From: Leptospiraceae bacterium
Lineage (GTDB): Bacteria; Spirochaetota; Leptospiria; Leptospirales; Leptospiraceae
Reading direction: 5' to 3'
Assembly (NCBI GenBank): GCA_024233865.1
Contig: JACKPA010000028.1
Location: 1 to 19,625, forward strand
DNA: 19,625 nt
Positions within the stretch are counted from its first letter, which is position 1. Each line of letters starts with the position of its first letter. Both the position numbers and the translations under genes were made by a program. Below the pieces are notes generated by a model that saw only the letters and a program-made list of their open reading frames with translations, made no database searches and had not been told where the DNA came from. Below are positions 1 through 8,245 of the stretch, piece by piece.

Positions 1-1
1 T

Positions 2-403
2 GCGTATCGACTTCCAACAGAGGCAGAATGGGAATATGCTGCCAGAGCCGGCACAAAAACAAAATACTTTTGGGGAGATAAAATAGATAAAGATTATATT
101 TGGTTTAAAGAAAATTCGGGTAATCACACCCAAGTCGTAGGTTTAAAGCAACCAAATCCATTCGGACTGTATGACATGGTTGGGAATATTTGGGAATGGT
201 GTGAAGATTGGTACGACTTTGATTATTACAGAAATAGTCCCGTAGAAGACCCGCAAGGACCTGAATCAGGCGTATACAAAGTTATACGAGGGGGAGCTTG
301 GAATAGCGGAATCAGAAATATTCGAATCAGTGATAGGAGTAGTCGCTCACCTGATTTGGGTAGTCTTGCCATAGGATTTCGTCCTGTTAAAAAGGTGGAG
401 TAA
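2..403 (+). CDS. SUMF1/formylglycine-generating-enzyme-fold protein, C-terminal part (5' end outside window)
   Basis: The reading frame is open from the window edge, so only the last 133 residues are seen. The fragment begins with RLPTEAEWEYAARAG, continues with GLYDMVGNIWEWCEDWYD, then IRGGAW, and ends in GFRPV. These are the standard landmarks of the SUMF1/FGE-sulfatase fold, also used by EgtB and PvdO relatives. True formylglycine-generating enzymes carry two active-site cysteines shortly after the RGG(S/A)W motif. Here that stretch (NSGIRNIRISDR) has no cysteine, so sulfatase activation is unlikely and the substrate is unknown. The stop is TAA at 401-403, and the same frame stays open for another 42 codons behind it (see next entry). 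The next gene starts 183 bp downstream, so co-transcription is possible but not shown. The family call is secure; the function is not. Confidence 0.9.
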   Translation, partial: AYRLPTEAEWEYAARAGTKTKYFWGDKIDKDYIWFKENSGNHTQVVGLKQPNPFGLYDMVGNIWEWCEDWYDFDYYRNSPVEDPQGPESGVYKVIRGGAWNSGIRNIRISDRSSRSPDLGSLAIGFRPVKKVE

Positions 404-532
404 GAGGAAAGTATAGAACTACCTAATGTGAGTTTTCCTGTACCTAATAGACTAAAGTTGATGAATCATGCAAATCCTAAAAATCAAACCAATCCCGGTA
501 AAAAATTTCAATTGCCTAATATAGTTTTCTAA
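404..532 (+). pseudogene. Open in-frame extension after the SUMF1 stop codon, with repeated LPN-x-x-F motif
   Basis: Directly after the TAA at 401-403 the same frame runs for 42 sense codons to TAA at 530-532. It encodes IELPNVSFPVPNRLKL near the start and KFQLPNIVF just before the stop, a short motif occurring twice about 30 residues apart. There is no convincing start codon or ribosome site at its beginning. It may be a C-terminal tail cut off by a nonsense mutation, a relic of another domain (LPNI-x-F strands resemble the first strand of OmpA-like domains), or chance. The motif similarity is weak evidence. Confidence 0.35.
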
Positions 533-539
533 GTAATAT
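512..539 (+). promoter_or_regulatory. Possible sigma-70-like promoter for the ketoacyl synthase gene
   Basis: TTGCCT at 512-517 and TAATAT at 534-539 are separated by 16 bp, about 48 bp before the start codon at 587. The region is AT-rich, so such pairs arise easily by chance, and the elements partly overlap the open extension of the preceding gene. Confidence 0.25.
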
Positions 540-586
540 ATGTTTTATAGCCAAAAAAAAAGTCATTAAAAAATGAGGAATAGGAA

Positions 587-1558
587 ATGGGAAAAGAAAG
601 TTTAAAAAGCAATGGTATTCAAATCACCGGATTCGGACATTATTTTCCGGAAAAAGTAGTAACAAATGAAGAGATTTATGCAAGATTAAAATATCCCGAA
701 ATGCATCCGGCTGAAAAAGCGGTAATAGGCGATATTGGTGTGGATGCGAGATTTAGAGCCAATGAGACAGAGACCGCAGAGTTCATGGCAGCCAGAGCTG
801 CTGAAATGGCTCTAAAAGATGCTAACGTTAAACCGGAAGAAATAGACCTATATATTTTAGCTAACTGGACGGATAGATATTATTTGCCGGATTTAGCACC
901 GGAAGCTTCCAAGCTCACAGGAACAAAAAATGCACTTGCTTTTGACCTCAGTACAGCTTGCACTGGCTTTGTTCATGGGGTGCAAACGGCTAGTATGTAT
1001 CTTTTATCCGGAAAATTTAAAAAAGCCATTGTTGTAGGCTCAGAAAGGTTTTCCGTCCGAGTGAAAGAAGGAGGATATGGGGAATTTACCGGTGGAGACG
1101 CAGCCGGAGCTGTTATTTTAGAATATACAGGGAATACCTCCCATGGGCTAGTTGATATGTTTTTAAAAGACAATGCAAATTTAAAATACATTATTACATG
1201 TCCGGCTCCTAAAGGTTTAACCAAAAGTTATCCAGATTTAATTCCAAATGCCATTAACGATTCTCTCAAAGCCATAGATATTTTGATGGATAATAATGGT
1301 CTTTCCGTAGAAGACGTAGATTGGCTCGTTCCACATCCTGGTACAATCTTAGTTGTTCGTGGTGTATCCGATGGAACCAAAATTCCCAAAGAAAAACAGT
1401 TATCTAATTTCTCGTATTGTGGGAACACTTCTGCAGCTTCCATACCGATTGTTTTATCAGAAAACAAACACAAAGGCAAGTTTAAAAAAGGTGACGTTTT
1501 TATTTGTCCGGCTGTTGGTGGAGGTTGGTACTACGGAGGTGTGCTTTTCAAACTGTAA
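587..1558 (+). CDS. 3-oxoacyl-ACP synthase III (FabH-like) family protein
   Basis: This 323-residue protein has the usual FabH length and thiolase fold. The nucleophile cysteine is C125 in the motif LSTACTGFVHGVQ. The histidine is H250 in VPHPGT and the asparagine is N280 in CGNTSAASIP, so the Cys-His-Asn triad is complete. The C-terminus has the glycine-rich AVGGGWYYGG typical of the family. It should catalyse a decarboxylative Claisen condensation of an acyl starter with malonyl-ACP, or a related condensation. The PHPGT in place of the classical PHQAN marks it as a FabH-like paralogue, perhaps for a secondary lipid product, rather than clearly the housekeeping enzyme. The start is supported by GAGG at 575-578, 8 bp upstream. 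It stands alone between a SUMF1-type gene and a regulator gene, so the pathway cannot be read from context. Confidence 0.92.
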   Translation: MGKESLKSNGIQITGFGHYFPEKVVTNEEIYARLKYPEMHPAEKAVIGDIGVDARFRANETETAEFMAARAAEMALKDANVKPEEIDLYILANWTDRYYLPDLAPEASKLTGTKNALAFDLSTACTGFVHGVQTASMYLLSGKFKKAIVVGSERFSVRVKEGGYGEFTGGDAAGAVILEYTGNTSHGLVDMFLKDNANLKYIITCPAPKGLTKSYPDLIPNAINDSLKAIDILMDNNGLSVEDVDWLVPHPGTILVVRGVSDGTKIPKEKQLSNFSYCGNTSAASIPIVLSENKHKGKFKKGDVFICPAVGGGWYYGGVLFKL

Positions 1559-1575
1559 ATGATTTATTTCGATAC

Positions 1576-1658
1576 AATTCCGGTGGTTCGAAACGCAGTA
1601 ACTTAATAGTCCTGCTATAGCTCGATGTTACTCACTACATCGCTCACCAACCGGAATT
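1576..1658. repeat. Palindromic intergenic repeat element (REP/MITE-like)
   Basis: The ends form an imperfect inverted repeat: AATTCCGGTGGT at 1576-1587 against ACCAACCGGAATT at 1646-1658, with one bulged base. Inside lies a second hairpin, CGATGT (1623-1628) with ACATCG (1637-1642) and an 8-base loop. The right half contains CATCGCTCACCAACCGG, in the style of the dispersed palindromes often found in bacterial intergenic space. It occupies almost the whole gap between the ketoacyl synthase and the AraC-type gene and could also work as a transcript 3' end. No second copy is seen in this window, so its repeat status is inferred. Confidence 0.5.
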
Positions 1659-1686
1659 TACTTTTTGCAATGCCCTGTGAGGATAA

Positions 1687-2823
1687 ATGATGTTTGCTTT
1701 ACCATATATAATTATTGCAATATCCGGTTTCACCATTTTTTTGATGCTCACAAAGAAACCACGGTATAATTTTGATCTTATACTTTCTGTCTTAGTTTTT
1801 TGTATTGGATTTCAACATATATACCACATATTATTGAACAATGGAATTCATTCTTCGTTTTTACCATTGCGAAGTGGAGCTTACCCCTTAACTTTTGGTC
1901 CTTTGCTCTATTTGTATTTTTCATTTCTTTCTCAGGAAAATGTCAAATTCAAATTCACTTATATACTTCATTGTCTTCCGTTTTTAGCTCTTTTTTTGTC
2001 AGAGGCTATTTGGGGAAATAATCTACAAGAGCCAGTAAAAGACGTTCGTTTGCCCAATTTTCCCCTTTCGCCTAATATTTACGTTCTTCTGATATTTTTT
2101 TCCGTTTTATTTTATTCCGTAATTTTACTATTTCAAATGGAGAAACATAAAAAAAATATTACAAATTATTTTTCGAATATTTCTCTTTGGAAAGACTTAA
2201 CTTGGATGTATTGGATGATAGGCGTTTATGTTTTATCTAATACTATTATCCCGTTAATCCACTTTTTTTTCCATGAAAATCCGCCATACATTTTTGTAAT
2301 GGCAAACAGCGCCGCTCTTCTCTTACTTACCATGGGATTGTGTTATTTTGGAATTCGACAGACCATTGTGTTTACACATTCAGAAAGCAAAAATCAGAAA
2401 CCAGAGATAATGAAAGAGTTCGTTAACGTGGTGCAAGAAGAAAATGAGAAATACAAACGTTCTAATCTAAAAAAAGAAGAAATTTCTATGATTACTGAAA
2501 AAATAAAAACGTATATGGAAATTCAAAAGCCATTTCTCGATCCGGATTTTACCATAGAAACAATGAGTCATGACCTGGGTATTTCCAAGCATAAATTGTC
2601 CCAAAGTTTAAATGAAGGCATAAATACAAGTTTTTATGCAATAGTGAACGAATATCGCATCGAAGAAATCAAACTCGAAATCAAAAAAAATATAGATGAT
2701 AGGTTAAATTTTCTCAATTTAGCTTTTGCAAAAGGATTTAATTCAAAATCTACGTTTAACAATGCTTTTAAAAAGCTTACCGGAATGACCCCTTCTCAAT
2801 ACAAGAACAAACTAATAGCTTGA
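1687..2823 (+). CDS. Membrane-anchored AraC/XylS-family transcriptional regulator
   Basis: The 378-residue protein has two parts. Residues 1-225 hold about seven hydrophobic helices (roughly 3-21, 30-50, 64-81, 91-107, 131-150, 172-194, 202-222). After a charged linker, residues 265-375 form an AraC-type double helix-turn-helix domain ending in AFAKGFNSKSTFNNAFKK and GMTPSQYK, the classical second-helix signature. This layout is known from membrane-bound AraC regulators in Bacteroidetes and leptospires and suggests sensing at or in the membrane with DNA binding in the cytoplasm. The ligand and target genes are unknown. Two ATG codons are adjacent; GAGG at 1679-1682 is only 4 bases from the first and 7 from the second, so translation may really begin at 1690. 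The gene ends one base before the convergent exonuclease gene. Confidence 0.9.
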   Translation: MMFALPYIIIAISGFTIFLMLTKKPRYNFDLILSVLVFCIGFQHIYHILLNNGIHSSFLPLRSGAYPLTFGPLLYLYFSFLSQENVKFKFTYILHCLPFLALFLSEAIWGNNLQEPVKDVRLPNFPLSPNIYVLLIFFSVLFYSVILLFQMEKHKKNITNYFSNISLWKDLTWMYWMIGVYVLSNTIIPLIHFFFHENPPYIFVMANSAALLLLTMGLCYFGIRQTIVFTHSESKNQKPEIMKEFVNVVQEENEKYKRSNLKKEEISMITEKIKTYMEIQKPFLDPDFTIETMSHDLGISKHKLSQSLNEGINTSFYAIVNEYRIEEIKLEIKKNIDDRLNFLNLAFAKGFNSKSTFNNAFKKLTGMTPSQYKNKLIA

Positions 2824-2824
2824 C

Positions 2825-3607
2825 TCACCTCGCAGACAATGGAATCTCTAACTCCAGCAACAAAGGCGCATGGTCTGATAAGACTATATCAGTAAAAATT
2901 TTGGACGTTATGACCCAACTTTTTATATTTTCGGTCACTACAAAATAGTCAATTCTCCACCCTTTATTATTTTTCCTTGCCCCTGATCTATATGTCCACC
3001 ATGAATATTCATCTGTTTTGTTTGGATTTGCACAACGATATGTATCGACAAACCCGCTTTCAAATAATTTGTCTAGCCATGTTCTTTCTTCGGGTAAAAA
3101 ACCACTATTTTTTGCGTTACGAATAGGGTCATGAATGTCTATTTTTGTATGAGCAATATTAAAGTCTCCGCATAATATCAATTTTTGATATTTTTTTTTC
3201 CAATCTAGTACTTTTTGATAATAAAAGTCTAAAAATTCCATTTTTATTTTTTGTCTCTCTTCTCCGGAAGTACCTGATGGAAAATATGTATTAATTAGTG
3301 TAAATTCATTATAGCTAACTAAAATACTTCTTGCTTCGGAATCATATAAGGGGTGAGTCAAACCATAAGACATAATAACAGGTTTATGTTTTGTAAATAT
3401 TGCCGTACCACTATAACCCTTTTTTTCAGCGCTGTATATATAAGGCATGTATCCGTTTTTTTCCCAAAGATTTAGGTCCAATTGTGACTCGGATGCTTTA
3501 ATTTCTTGTAAAGATACAATTTCCGGAGAGATTTTTTCTATAAATTCCAAGAGACCTTTCTCCGTTGCTGACCGCAAACCATTACAATTCAAAGATATAA
3601 TTTTCAT
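2825..3607 (-). CDS. xth: Exodeoxyribonuclease III (AP endonuclease family 1)
   Basis: This is a 260-residue DNA-repair enzyme of the exonuclease III/APE1 fold, which cuts abasic sites and removes 3' blocking groups. The catalytic residues are all in place: N7 in SLNCNGLRSA, the metal-binding E35 in LQEIKA, Y108 in NTYFPSG, D148 and N150 in CGDFN, D220 in WRIDYF, and D245/H246 in LSDHAP. The start at 3607 (ATG, MKIISLNCNG) matches the normal family N-terminus. A longer frame from a TTG at 3643 would add 12 unlikely residues and overlap the hisD start. It is convergent with the AraC-type gene and divergent from hisD, with only 35 bp between start codons, so its promoter probably lies inside the 5' end of hisD. 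Confidence 0.96.
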   Translation of the reverse strand: MKIISLNCNGLRSATEKGLLEFIEKISPEIVSLQEIKASESQLDLNLWEKNGYMPYIYSAEKKGYSGTAIFTKHKPVIMSYGLTHPLYDSEARSILVSYNEFTLINTYFPSGTSGEERQKIKMEFLDFYYQKVLDWKKKYQKLILCGDFNIAHTKIDIHDPIRNAKNSGFLPEERTWLDKLFESGFVDTYRCANPNKTDEYSWWTYRSGARKNNKGWRIDYFVVTENIKSWVITSKIFTDIVLSDHAPLLLELEIPLSAR

Positions 3608-3642
3608 ATTTCTACTTGTATCTAGTAAAGAGTTTTTATGCA

Positions 3643-4935
3643 ATGGAAATTATGGGAATCAAGATACAATATGCCAACACTAAAAATTATAAGGATATAA
3701 AGAATCTGTTTTCAAGAGCAAAATTGGATTTATCCAATGCCCTTGGTGTTGTGGTACCAATTATCAAAGATGTGGAAAAAAGAGGCGATGATGCTCTCAA
3801 GGAATACACTTTAAAATTCGATGGCGTTTCCATTGAAAAATTTAGTATAAATCCATACGAAGCAGAGATTGAATTGGATGAAAAAGTTAAAAAAGCTTTT
3901 TCAGTTGCTCATGAAAACATAACCAATTTTCATAAAATTCAAATCCGGAAAGACATGGAAACGATTGTTTCGGGAAATCGTTTAGGAATCAAGTTTACTC
4001 CTTTAGAATCCGTAGCAGTTTATGCACCTGGAGGAAAAGCCCTATATCCTTCGTCTATTCTAATGGGAACAATTCCCGCCAAGATTGCAGGCGTTAAAGA
4101 GGTTAATTTAATAACTCCACCTCCAAAAGATGGAAAGTTACATCCGGCGCTTTTATATGCTTCCCAAATTTCCGGTGTAAACAAAATTTATACAATAGGA
4201 GGTGCCCAAGCCATTGCATCCGTTGCTTACGGAACCGAATCTGTATCTCGCTCTGAATTTGTAGTTGGTCCTGGTAACAGATATGTTACGGCAGCCAAAA
4301 CCTATCTCGCGGGAATAGGACAGATTGGAATTGAAAGTCCGGCTGGTCCCAGTGAAGTGCTTATTATTGCAGATGATTCTGCCAATCCCGAATGGATAGC
4401 TTGCGACCTATTATCCCAAGCAGAACATGGTGAAGATTCCATTGCAATTCTGGCAACAAATTCCAAAGTGCTAGCGGAAAAAGTAAAAAAGGAAATTGAA
4501 ATCGCCTTTGAAAAAAGACCCAAAAGGCTGGAGATTAAAAAAAGAGCCATTGACGAAAATAGTATGGTATTGATTTTTCCTAGCATTGACGAATGTATAG
4601 AGTTTTCCAACTTTTATGCTCCCGAACATTTGGAAATAATTACAAATAATTATTTACAAGATTTTGCAAAAATCAAACATGCCGGTTCTGTTTTTTTAGG
4701 AGAATATTCTCCTGTTGCAATGGGAGACTACATTAGCGGCACCAATCATATACTACCAACTGCGGGTGGCAGTAGGATTTATTCCTCTTTAGGTGTTGAT
4801 ACGTTTTTAAAAAGAGTGACCTATCAGGAAATTAAAAAAGAGTCACTAACAAACCTTTATCCTTATGTAAAAGAAATAGCAGAAATAGAAGGCTTAGAGG
4901 AAGAGCATGGAACATCGGTAAAAATCAGATTATAA
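3643..4935 (+). CDS. hisD: Histidinol dehydrogenase
   Basis: The 430-residue protein matches the usual HisD length and catalyses the last two NAD-dependent oxidations of histidine biosynthesis (L-histidinol to L-histidine). Visible landmarks are YAPGGKALYPSS, GGAQAIASVAYGTESV, VGPGNRYVTAAK, ESPAGPSEVLI and GDYISGTNHILPT. The zinc ligands Q259 and H262 sit in LLSQAEHG, the general base pair E328/H329 in FYAPEHLE, D362 in MGDYI and H422 in EEEHGTS. The ATG at 3643 is preceded by AAAGAG at 3627-3632 with 10-bp spacing; a TTG at 3616 would add nine residues and an ATG at 3652 is a further option. No other histidine genes are nearby, so the pathway is scattered here. The hybrid kinase gene follows after 9 bp and may be co-transcribed by proximity alone. 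Confidence 0.97.
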   Translation: MEIMGIKIQYANTKNYKDIKNLFSRAKLDLSNALGVVVPIIKDVEKRGDDALKEYTLKFDGVSIEKFSINPYEAEIELDEKVKKAFSVAHENITNFHKIQIRKDMETIVSGNRLGIKFTPLESVAVYAPGGKALYPSSILMGTIPAKIAGVKEVNLITPPPKDGKLHPALLYASQISGVNKIYTIGGAQAIASVAYGTESVSRSEFVVGPGNRYVTAAKTYLAGIGQIGIESPAGPSEVLIIADDSANPEWIACDLLSQAEHGEDSIAILATNSKVLAEKVKKEIEIAFEKRPKRLEIKKRAIDENSMVLIFPSIDECIEFSNFYAPEHLEIITNNYLQDFAKIKHAGSVFLGEYSPVAMGDYISGTNHILPTAGGSRIYSSLGVDTFLKRVTYQEIKKESLTNLYPYVKEIAEIEGLEEEHGTSVKIRL

Positions 4936-4944
4936 CACAAAACT

Positions 4945-7900
4945 ATGGAAACTATAGAGCAAAATACAAAAATTTTTGAAATTCTGATAGCAGAAGATGA
5001 TCCGAACAATCTACGATTGATAACACGTTATTTGCGTTCGGAATTCTATAAACTGACTACGGTTATGAGTGGAGAGCTCGCCATAGAAGAAGCTCAAAAA
5101 AATAGTTTTGATTTGATTTTATTAGATGTTGTTATGCCGGGTATAACCGGTTTTGTAGTTTGCCAGAAGCTAAAGAAATTTCCTAAAACGGCTGATACTC
5201 CTGTCATTTTTACAACGAGTTTGGATGATATCTTTAATATCGAAAAAGCATTTGAAAGTGGAGCTGTTGATATAGTCCATAAACCAATCCAAAAAGAGGA
5301 GTTACAAGCTAGAGTTAAAGTTCATCTTGATTTAAAACGAGCAAAAGAAAACTTAAAACAAGAAGTTATCAATTTAAAAAAAACAAAACAGGAATTGATA
5401 AAAAGCGAATCTAGACTCCAAGCAATAGTGGAGTCTGCCGTAGATGCAATTGTCACCGTAGATCGAAATGGAATAATTTTAACATTTAACCAGTCAGCCT
5501 GTAGAATCTTTGAATATTCTCTTGGTGAAATTGTCGGACAGAATGTAAAAGTTTTGATGCCAGAACCTTTCCGAAGCAAGCACGATCAGTTTATTCAAAA
5601 TTATCAAGAAACCGGTGAAAAAAAGATAATTGGCATTGGCAGGGAAGTAATCGCCATAAAAAAAGATGGGACAATCTTTCCCATGCATCTTTCTGTAAGT
5701 GAAGTGAGACTAGAAGATGAAACCATTTATACCGGAATCATAAGAGACCTATCGGATGTAAAAACAAGAGACGAAAAAATTGAAAAGCAGTACAAAAGTA
5801 TTTCAGAAGCAAATATGCAGTTGTACCAAACGTTTGAAAAACTCACCGAAAGCAATAATAACATGGAAGCCATTTTTAATGCCTCAGCGGATGCCTTTAT
5901 TGTATCCGATCTAGACGGAAATATTGTTCGAGTGAATAACAAAGCAATTGAGTTGTTTGGTTACGTTAAGAGTGATTTAAACCATTTTAAGTTATACCAG
6001 TTTATTGCAGAAGGTTATATTCAAAGTTTTCAAACTTTTATAAAAGATGTTCAAATGCAAGTAAATATCCAAATTGAGGTTGTTTGTAGAAGGAAAGATA
6101 ATTCTAAATTTGAAGCAGAGGTAAACGGAACAATTTTTGAATTCAACCAACAAAAGCACATTTTATCTATTATCCGAGATATATCAAAACAAAAAAGATG
6201 GGAACAAGCACTCAAAGAAAGCGAGGAACGTTATCGAACTCTATATGAGGAAACTCCAGCCATGCTACATTCGATTGACCAGGAAGACAAGCTTGTAAGC
6301 GTAAGTAAACATTGGTTAAAAGTGTTAGGTTACGAAAAAGAAGAAGTGCTTGGGAAACACTCTACCGACTTTTTAACACCCGAATCCAGAGAGTATGCTT
6401 TAAAAATTGCCATGCCAATATTTTTTAGAGTTGGTGAAATTAAAGACGTACCCTACCAATTTGTAAAGAAAAACGGAAAAACAATTGATGTTCTTTTGTC
6501 TGTCATAGCTCAAAAAAATGATGATGAAAAAGCCATTCGTTCTTTTGCTTATATGGAAGATGTAACAGAAAGAAACAAAATGATAAGGGAATTGGGGAAA
6601 GCTAAAGAACTGGCAGATTCGGCAAATAAAGCTAAAAGCGAGTTTCTTGCCAACATGAGTCATGAAATTCGAACACCACTAAACGCGGTATTGGGCTTTT
6701 CAGAAATTTTGGAAGCAGAAATCTCAAACAAAATACACAAGCAATATCTTTCTACAATTTCTTTAAGCGGAAAAGCCCTGCTCAATTTGATCAATGATAT
6801 TTTAGACCTTTCTAAAATCGAAGCTGGAAAAATGGAACTATCCTTCCAGCCAATTAGTATCTCCGAACTTTTTCAAGATATGAAAAATATATTTTCTCAT
6901 AAAATCATAGAAAAAGGATTAAAATTTATTATCCAAATAGAGAAAGCCATACCTGATAACTTAGTACTAGATGAAGTTCGAATTCGACAAATTTTGCTAA
7001 ACTTAATTGGGAACGCCCTGAAATTTACCAACAAAGGTTTTATTAAACTTGCAGCTTATACTAAAGCTATTCCCAATAAAACAGATATGGTGGAATTATT
7101 TTTGGTTATTGAGGATACAGGAATTGGGATTGCAGAGGAGCAAAAAACAACTATTTTTCAGGCGTTCAAACAAGTTTCTGGACAAAACCACGCAAAATAC
7201 GGAGGAACAGGACTTGGGCTTACAATATGTAACAAACTAGTAAAAATGATGAAGGGAACAATTATACTACAAAGTACCATTGGAGAAGGAAGTAAGTTTA
7301 TTGTTGTGCTTAGCTCTGTTAAAATTGATACCAATCAAGTGATACGAAATGATGGAATTGAAATTGACCTTGAAAATATAAATTTTCAAAGTAAGACTTT
7401 ATTGGTAGTGGATGACATTACAACCAATAGAGAGCTTATCAAAACCTATCTTTTTGAATTTTTCGAAATTAAGATAATCGAAGCTAAGGATGGTTTGGAA
7501 GCAGTGGAGCAAGCAAAAAAATACAAACCGGATTTGGTTTTAATGGATTTGATTATGCCAGTTATGGACGGTTTTGAAGCAGTGGACATGATTAAAACAG
7601 ATAATACTATAGCTAATATCCCAATTCTTGCATTCACATCTTCTGCCATGAAACAGACAAAAGATTTGGTTGATAAAAAGTTTGATGGTTATTTAACCAA
7701 ACCAATTTCTAGAAATGAACTTATCAGGGAACTTATCAAATTTTTCCCTTACGATATCAAAAATCAAATAACGCAAAATGAAAAACAGAATGACTTGCAC
7801 CAATATAGTACTATAAAATTAGAGTCATTTCAAGAATTATATAAGATATTAGGTGAATTAATAGGGGATTGGAATGAAATTGTTGATATATTGGAAATTG

Positions 7901-8115
7901 ATAAGATACAAAATTTTACAAACAGGTTAAAATCTATTGGTCAAAACTATTCGTTTTATCCTCTTATTGAATACAGCAATACACTAGAAGAGCATTTAAA
8001 TAGCTTTAATATAGAGGAAATTCAAGATACTATTAAAAAATACCCTGATATCATTAGCAAAATTAAGGCTTTAATTTCTAAAGAAGGAAAACTAACAAAT
8101 CCAAATACTCAATAA
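4945..8115 (+). CDS. Hybrid sensor histidine kinase: REC-PAS-PAS-PAS-HisKA-HATPase-REC
   Basis: This is a 1056-residue cytoplasmic multidomain kinase with no membrane segment. Residues 11-128 form a receiver with phospho-acceptor D61 and K113. A coiled linker leads to PAS1 (about 155-272), PAS2 (305-415) and PAS3 (428-545). HisKA carries H573 in NMSHEIRTPLNAVLGF. The ATPase has N690 in NLIGNALKF, the EDTGIGIA box (723-730) and GGTGLGL (753-759). A second receiver (817-935) has D868 and K919. The tail (950-1050) is helical and ends in a segment around PLIEYSNTLEEHL; it is Hpt-like in size but has no conserved histidine context. PAS1 is FixL-like in sequence (KVLMPEPFRSKHDQF, IIGIGRE), yet the position of the FixL haem-ligand histidine appears to be K227, so haem oxygen sensing is unlikely. 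It sits 9 bp behind hisD without a clear ribosome site. The signal and partner are unknown. Confidence 0.95.
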   Translation: METIEQNTKIFEILIAEDDPNNLRLITRYLRSEFYKLTTVMSGELAIEEAQKNSFDLILLDVVMPGITGFVVCQKLKKFPKTADTPVIFTTSLDDIFNIEKAFESGAVDIVHKPIQKEELQARVKVHLDLKRAKENLKQEVINLKKTKQELIKSESRLQAIVESAVDAIVTVDRNGIILTFNQSACRIFEYSLGEIVGQNVKVLMPEPFRSKHDQFIQNYQETGEKKIIGIGREVIAIKKDGTIFPMHLSVSEVRLEDETIYTGIIRDLSDVKTRDEKIEKQYKSISEANMQLYQTFEKLTESNNNMEAIFNASADAFIVSDLDGNIVRVNNKAIELFGYVKSDLNHFKLYQFIAEGYIQSFQTFIKDVQMQVNIQIEVVCRRKDNSKFEAEVNGTIFEFNQQKHILSIIRDISKQKRWEQALKESEERYRTLYEETPAMLHSIDQEDKLVSVSKHWLKVLGYEKEEVLGKHSTDFLTPESREYALKIAMPIFFRVGEIKDVPYQFVKKNGKTIDVLLSVIAQKNDDEKAIRSFAYMEDVTERNKMIRELGKAKELADSANKAKSEFLANMSHEIRTPLNAVLGFSEILEAEISNKIHKQYLSTISLSGKALLNLINDILDLSKIEAGKMELSFQPISISELFQDMKNIFSHKIIEKGLKFIIQIEKAIPDNLVLDEVRIRQILLNLIGNALKFTNKGFIKLAAYTKAIPNKTDMVELFLVIEDTGIGIAEEQKTTIFQAFKQVSGQNHAKYGGTGLGLTICNKLVKMMKGTIILQSTIGEGSKFIVVLSSVKIDTNQVIRNDGIEIDLENINFQSKTLLVVDDITTNRELIKTYLFEFFEIKIIEAKDGLEAVEQAKKYKPDLVLMDLIMPVMDGFEAVDMIKTDNTIANIPILAFTSSAMKQTKDLVDKKFDGYLTKPISRNELIRELIKFFPYDIKNQITQNEKQNDLHQYSTIKLESFQELYKILGELIGDWNEIVDILEIDKIQNFTNRLKSIGQNYSFYPLIEYSNTLEEHLNSFNIEEIQDTIKKYPDIISKIKALISKEGKLTNPNTQ

Positions 8116-8122
8116 CAGAAAT

Positions 8123-8240
8123 AAAATCTTGAATGTTGATGATACATCGCAGAATATTCAATTGCTTGTCACTCTCCTAAGCATCGGCTTATGATTGCAA
8201 AAGACGGCAAACTGGCTTTAAAAACAATTGAAAAATCCAT
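8123..8240 (+). pseudogene. Decayed response-regulator receiver fragment with a frameshift
   Basis: Just after the kinase stop, frame 2 reads KILNVDDTSQNIQLLVTLLS (8123-8182), a classic receiver start with the acidic DD pair. It hits a stop at 8192-8194. The similarity continues one frame over from 8191 as MIAKDGKLALKTIEKS, which is the following conserved receiver block. Together they cover only the first 40 or so residues of a receiver, with no phospho-acceptor region. This points to the 5' end of a lost response-regulator or hybrid-kinase gene, or a broken extra receiver. The motif match is direct; the history is inferred. Confidence 0.7.
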
Positions 8241-8245
8241 TTCCC

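Noticed and set aside
1587..1600. GGTTCGAAAC resembling a tRNA T-arm
   Set aside because: No acceptor, D-arm or anticodon arm can be folded around it; it belongs to the palindromic repeat.
3608..3643. TTG-started 12-residue extension of exonuclease III
   Set aside because: The family begins at MKIISLNCNG; the extension would run into the hisD start codon and has no ribosome site.
4302..4610. 102-residue minus-strand frame inside hisD
   Set aside because: Antisense shadow of a strongly conserved gene; no start signal and no motif.
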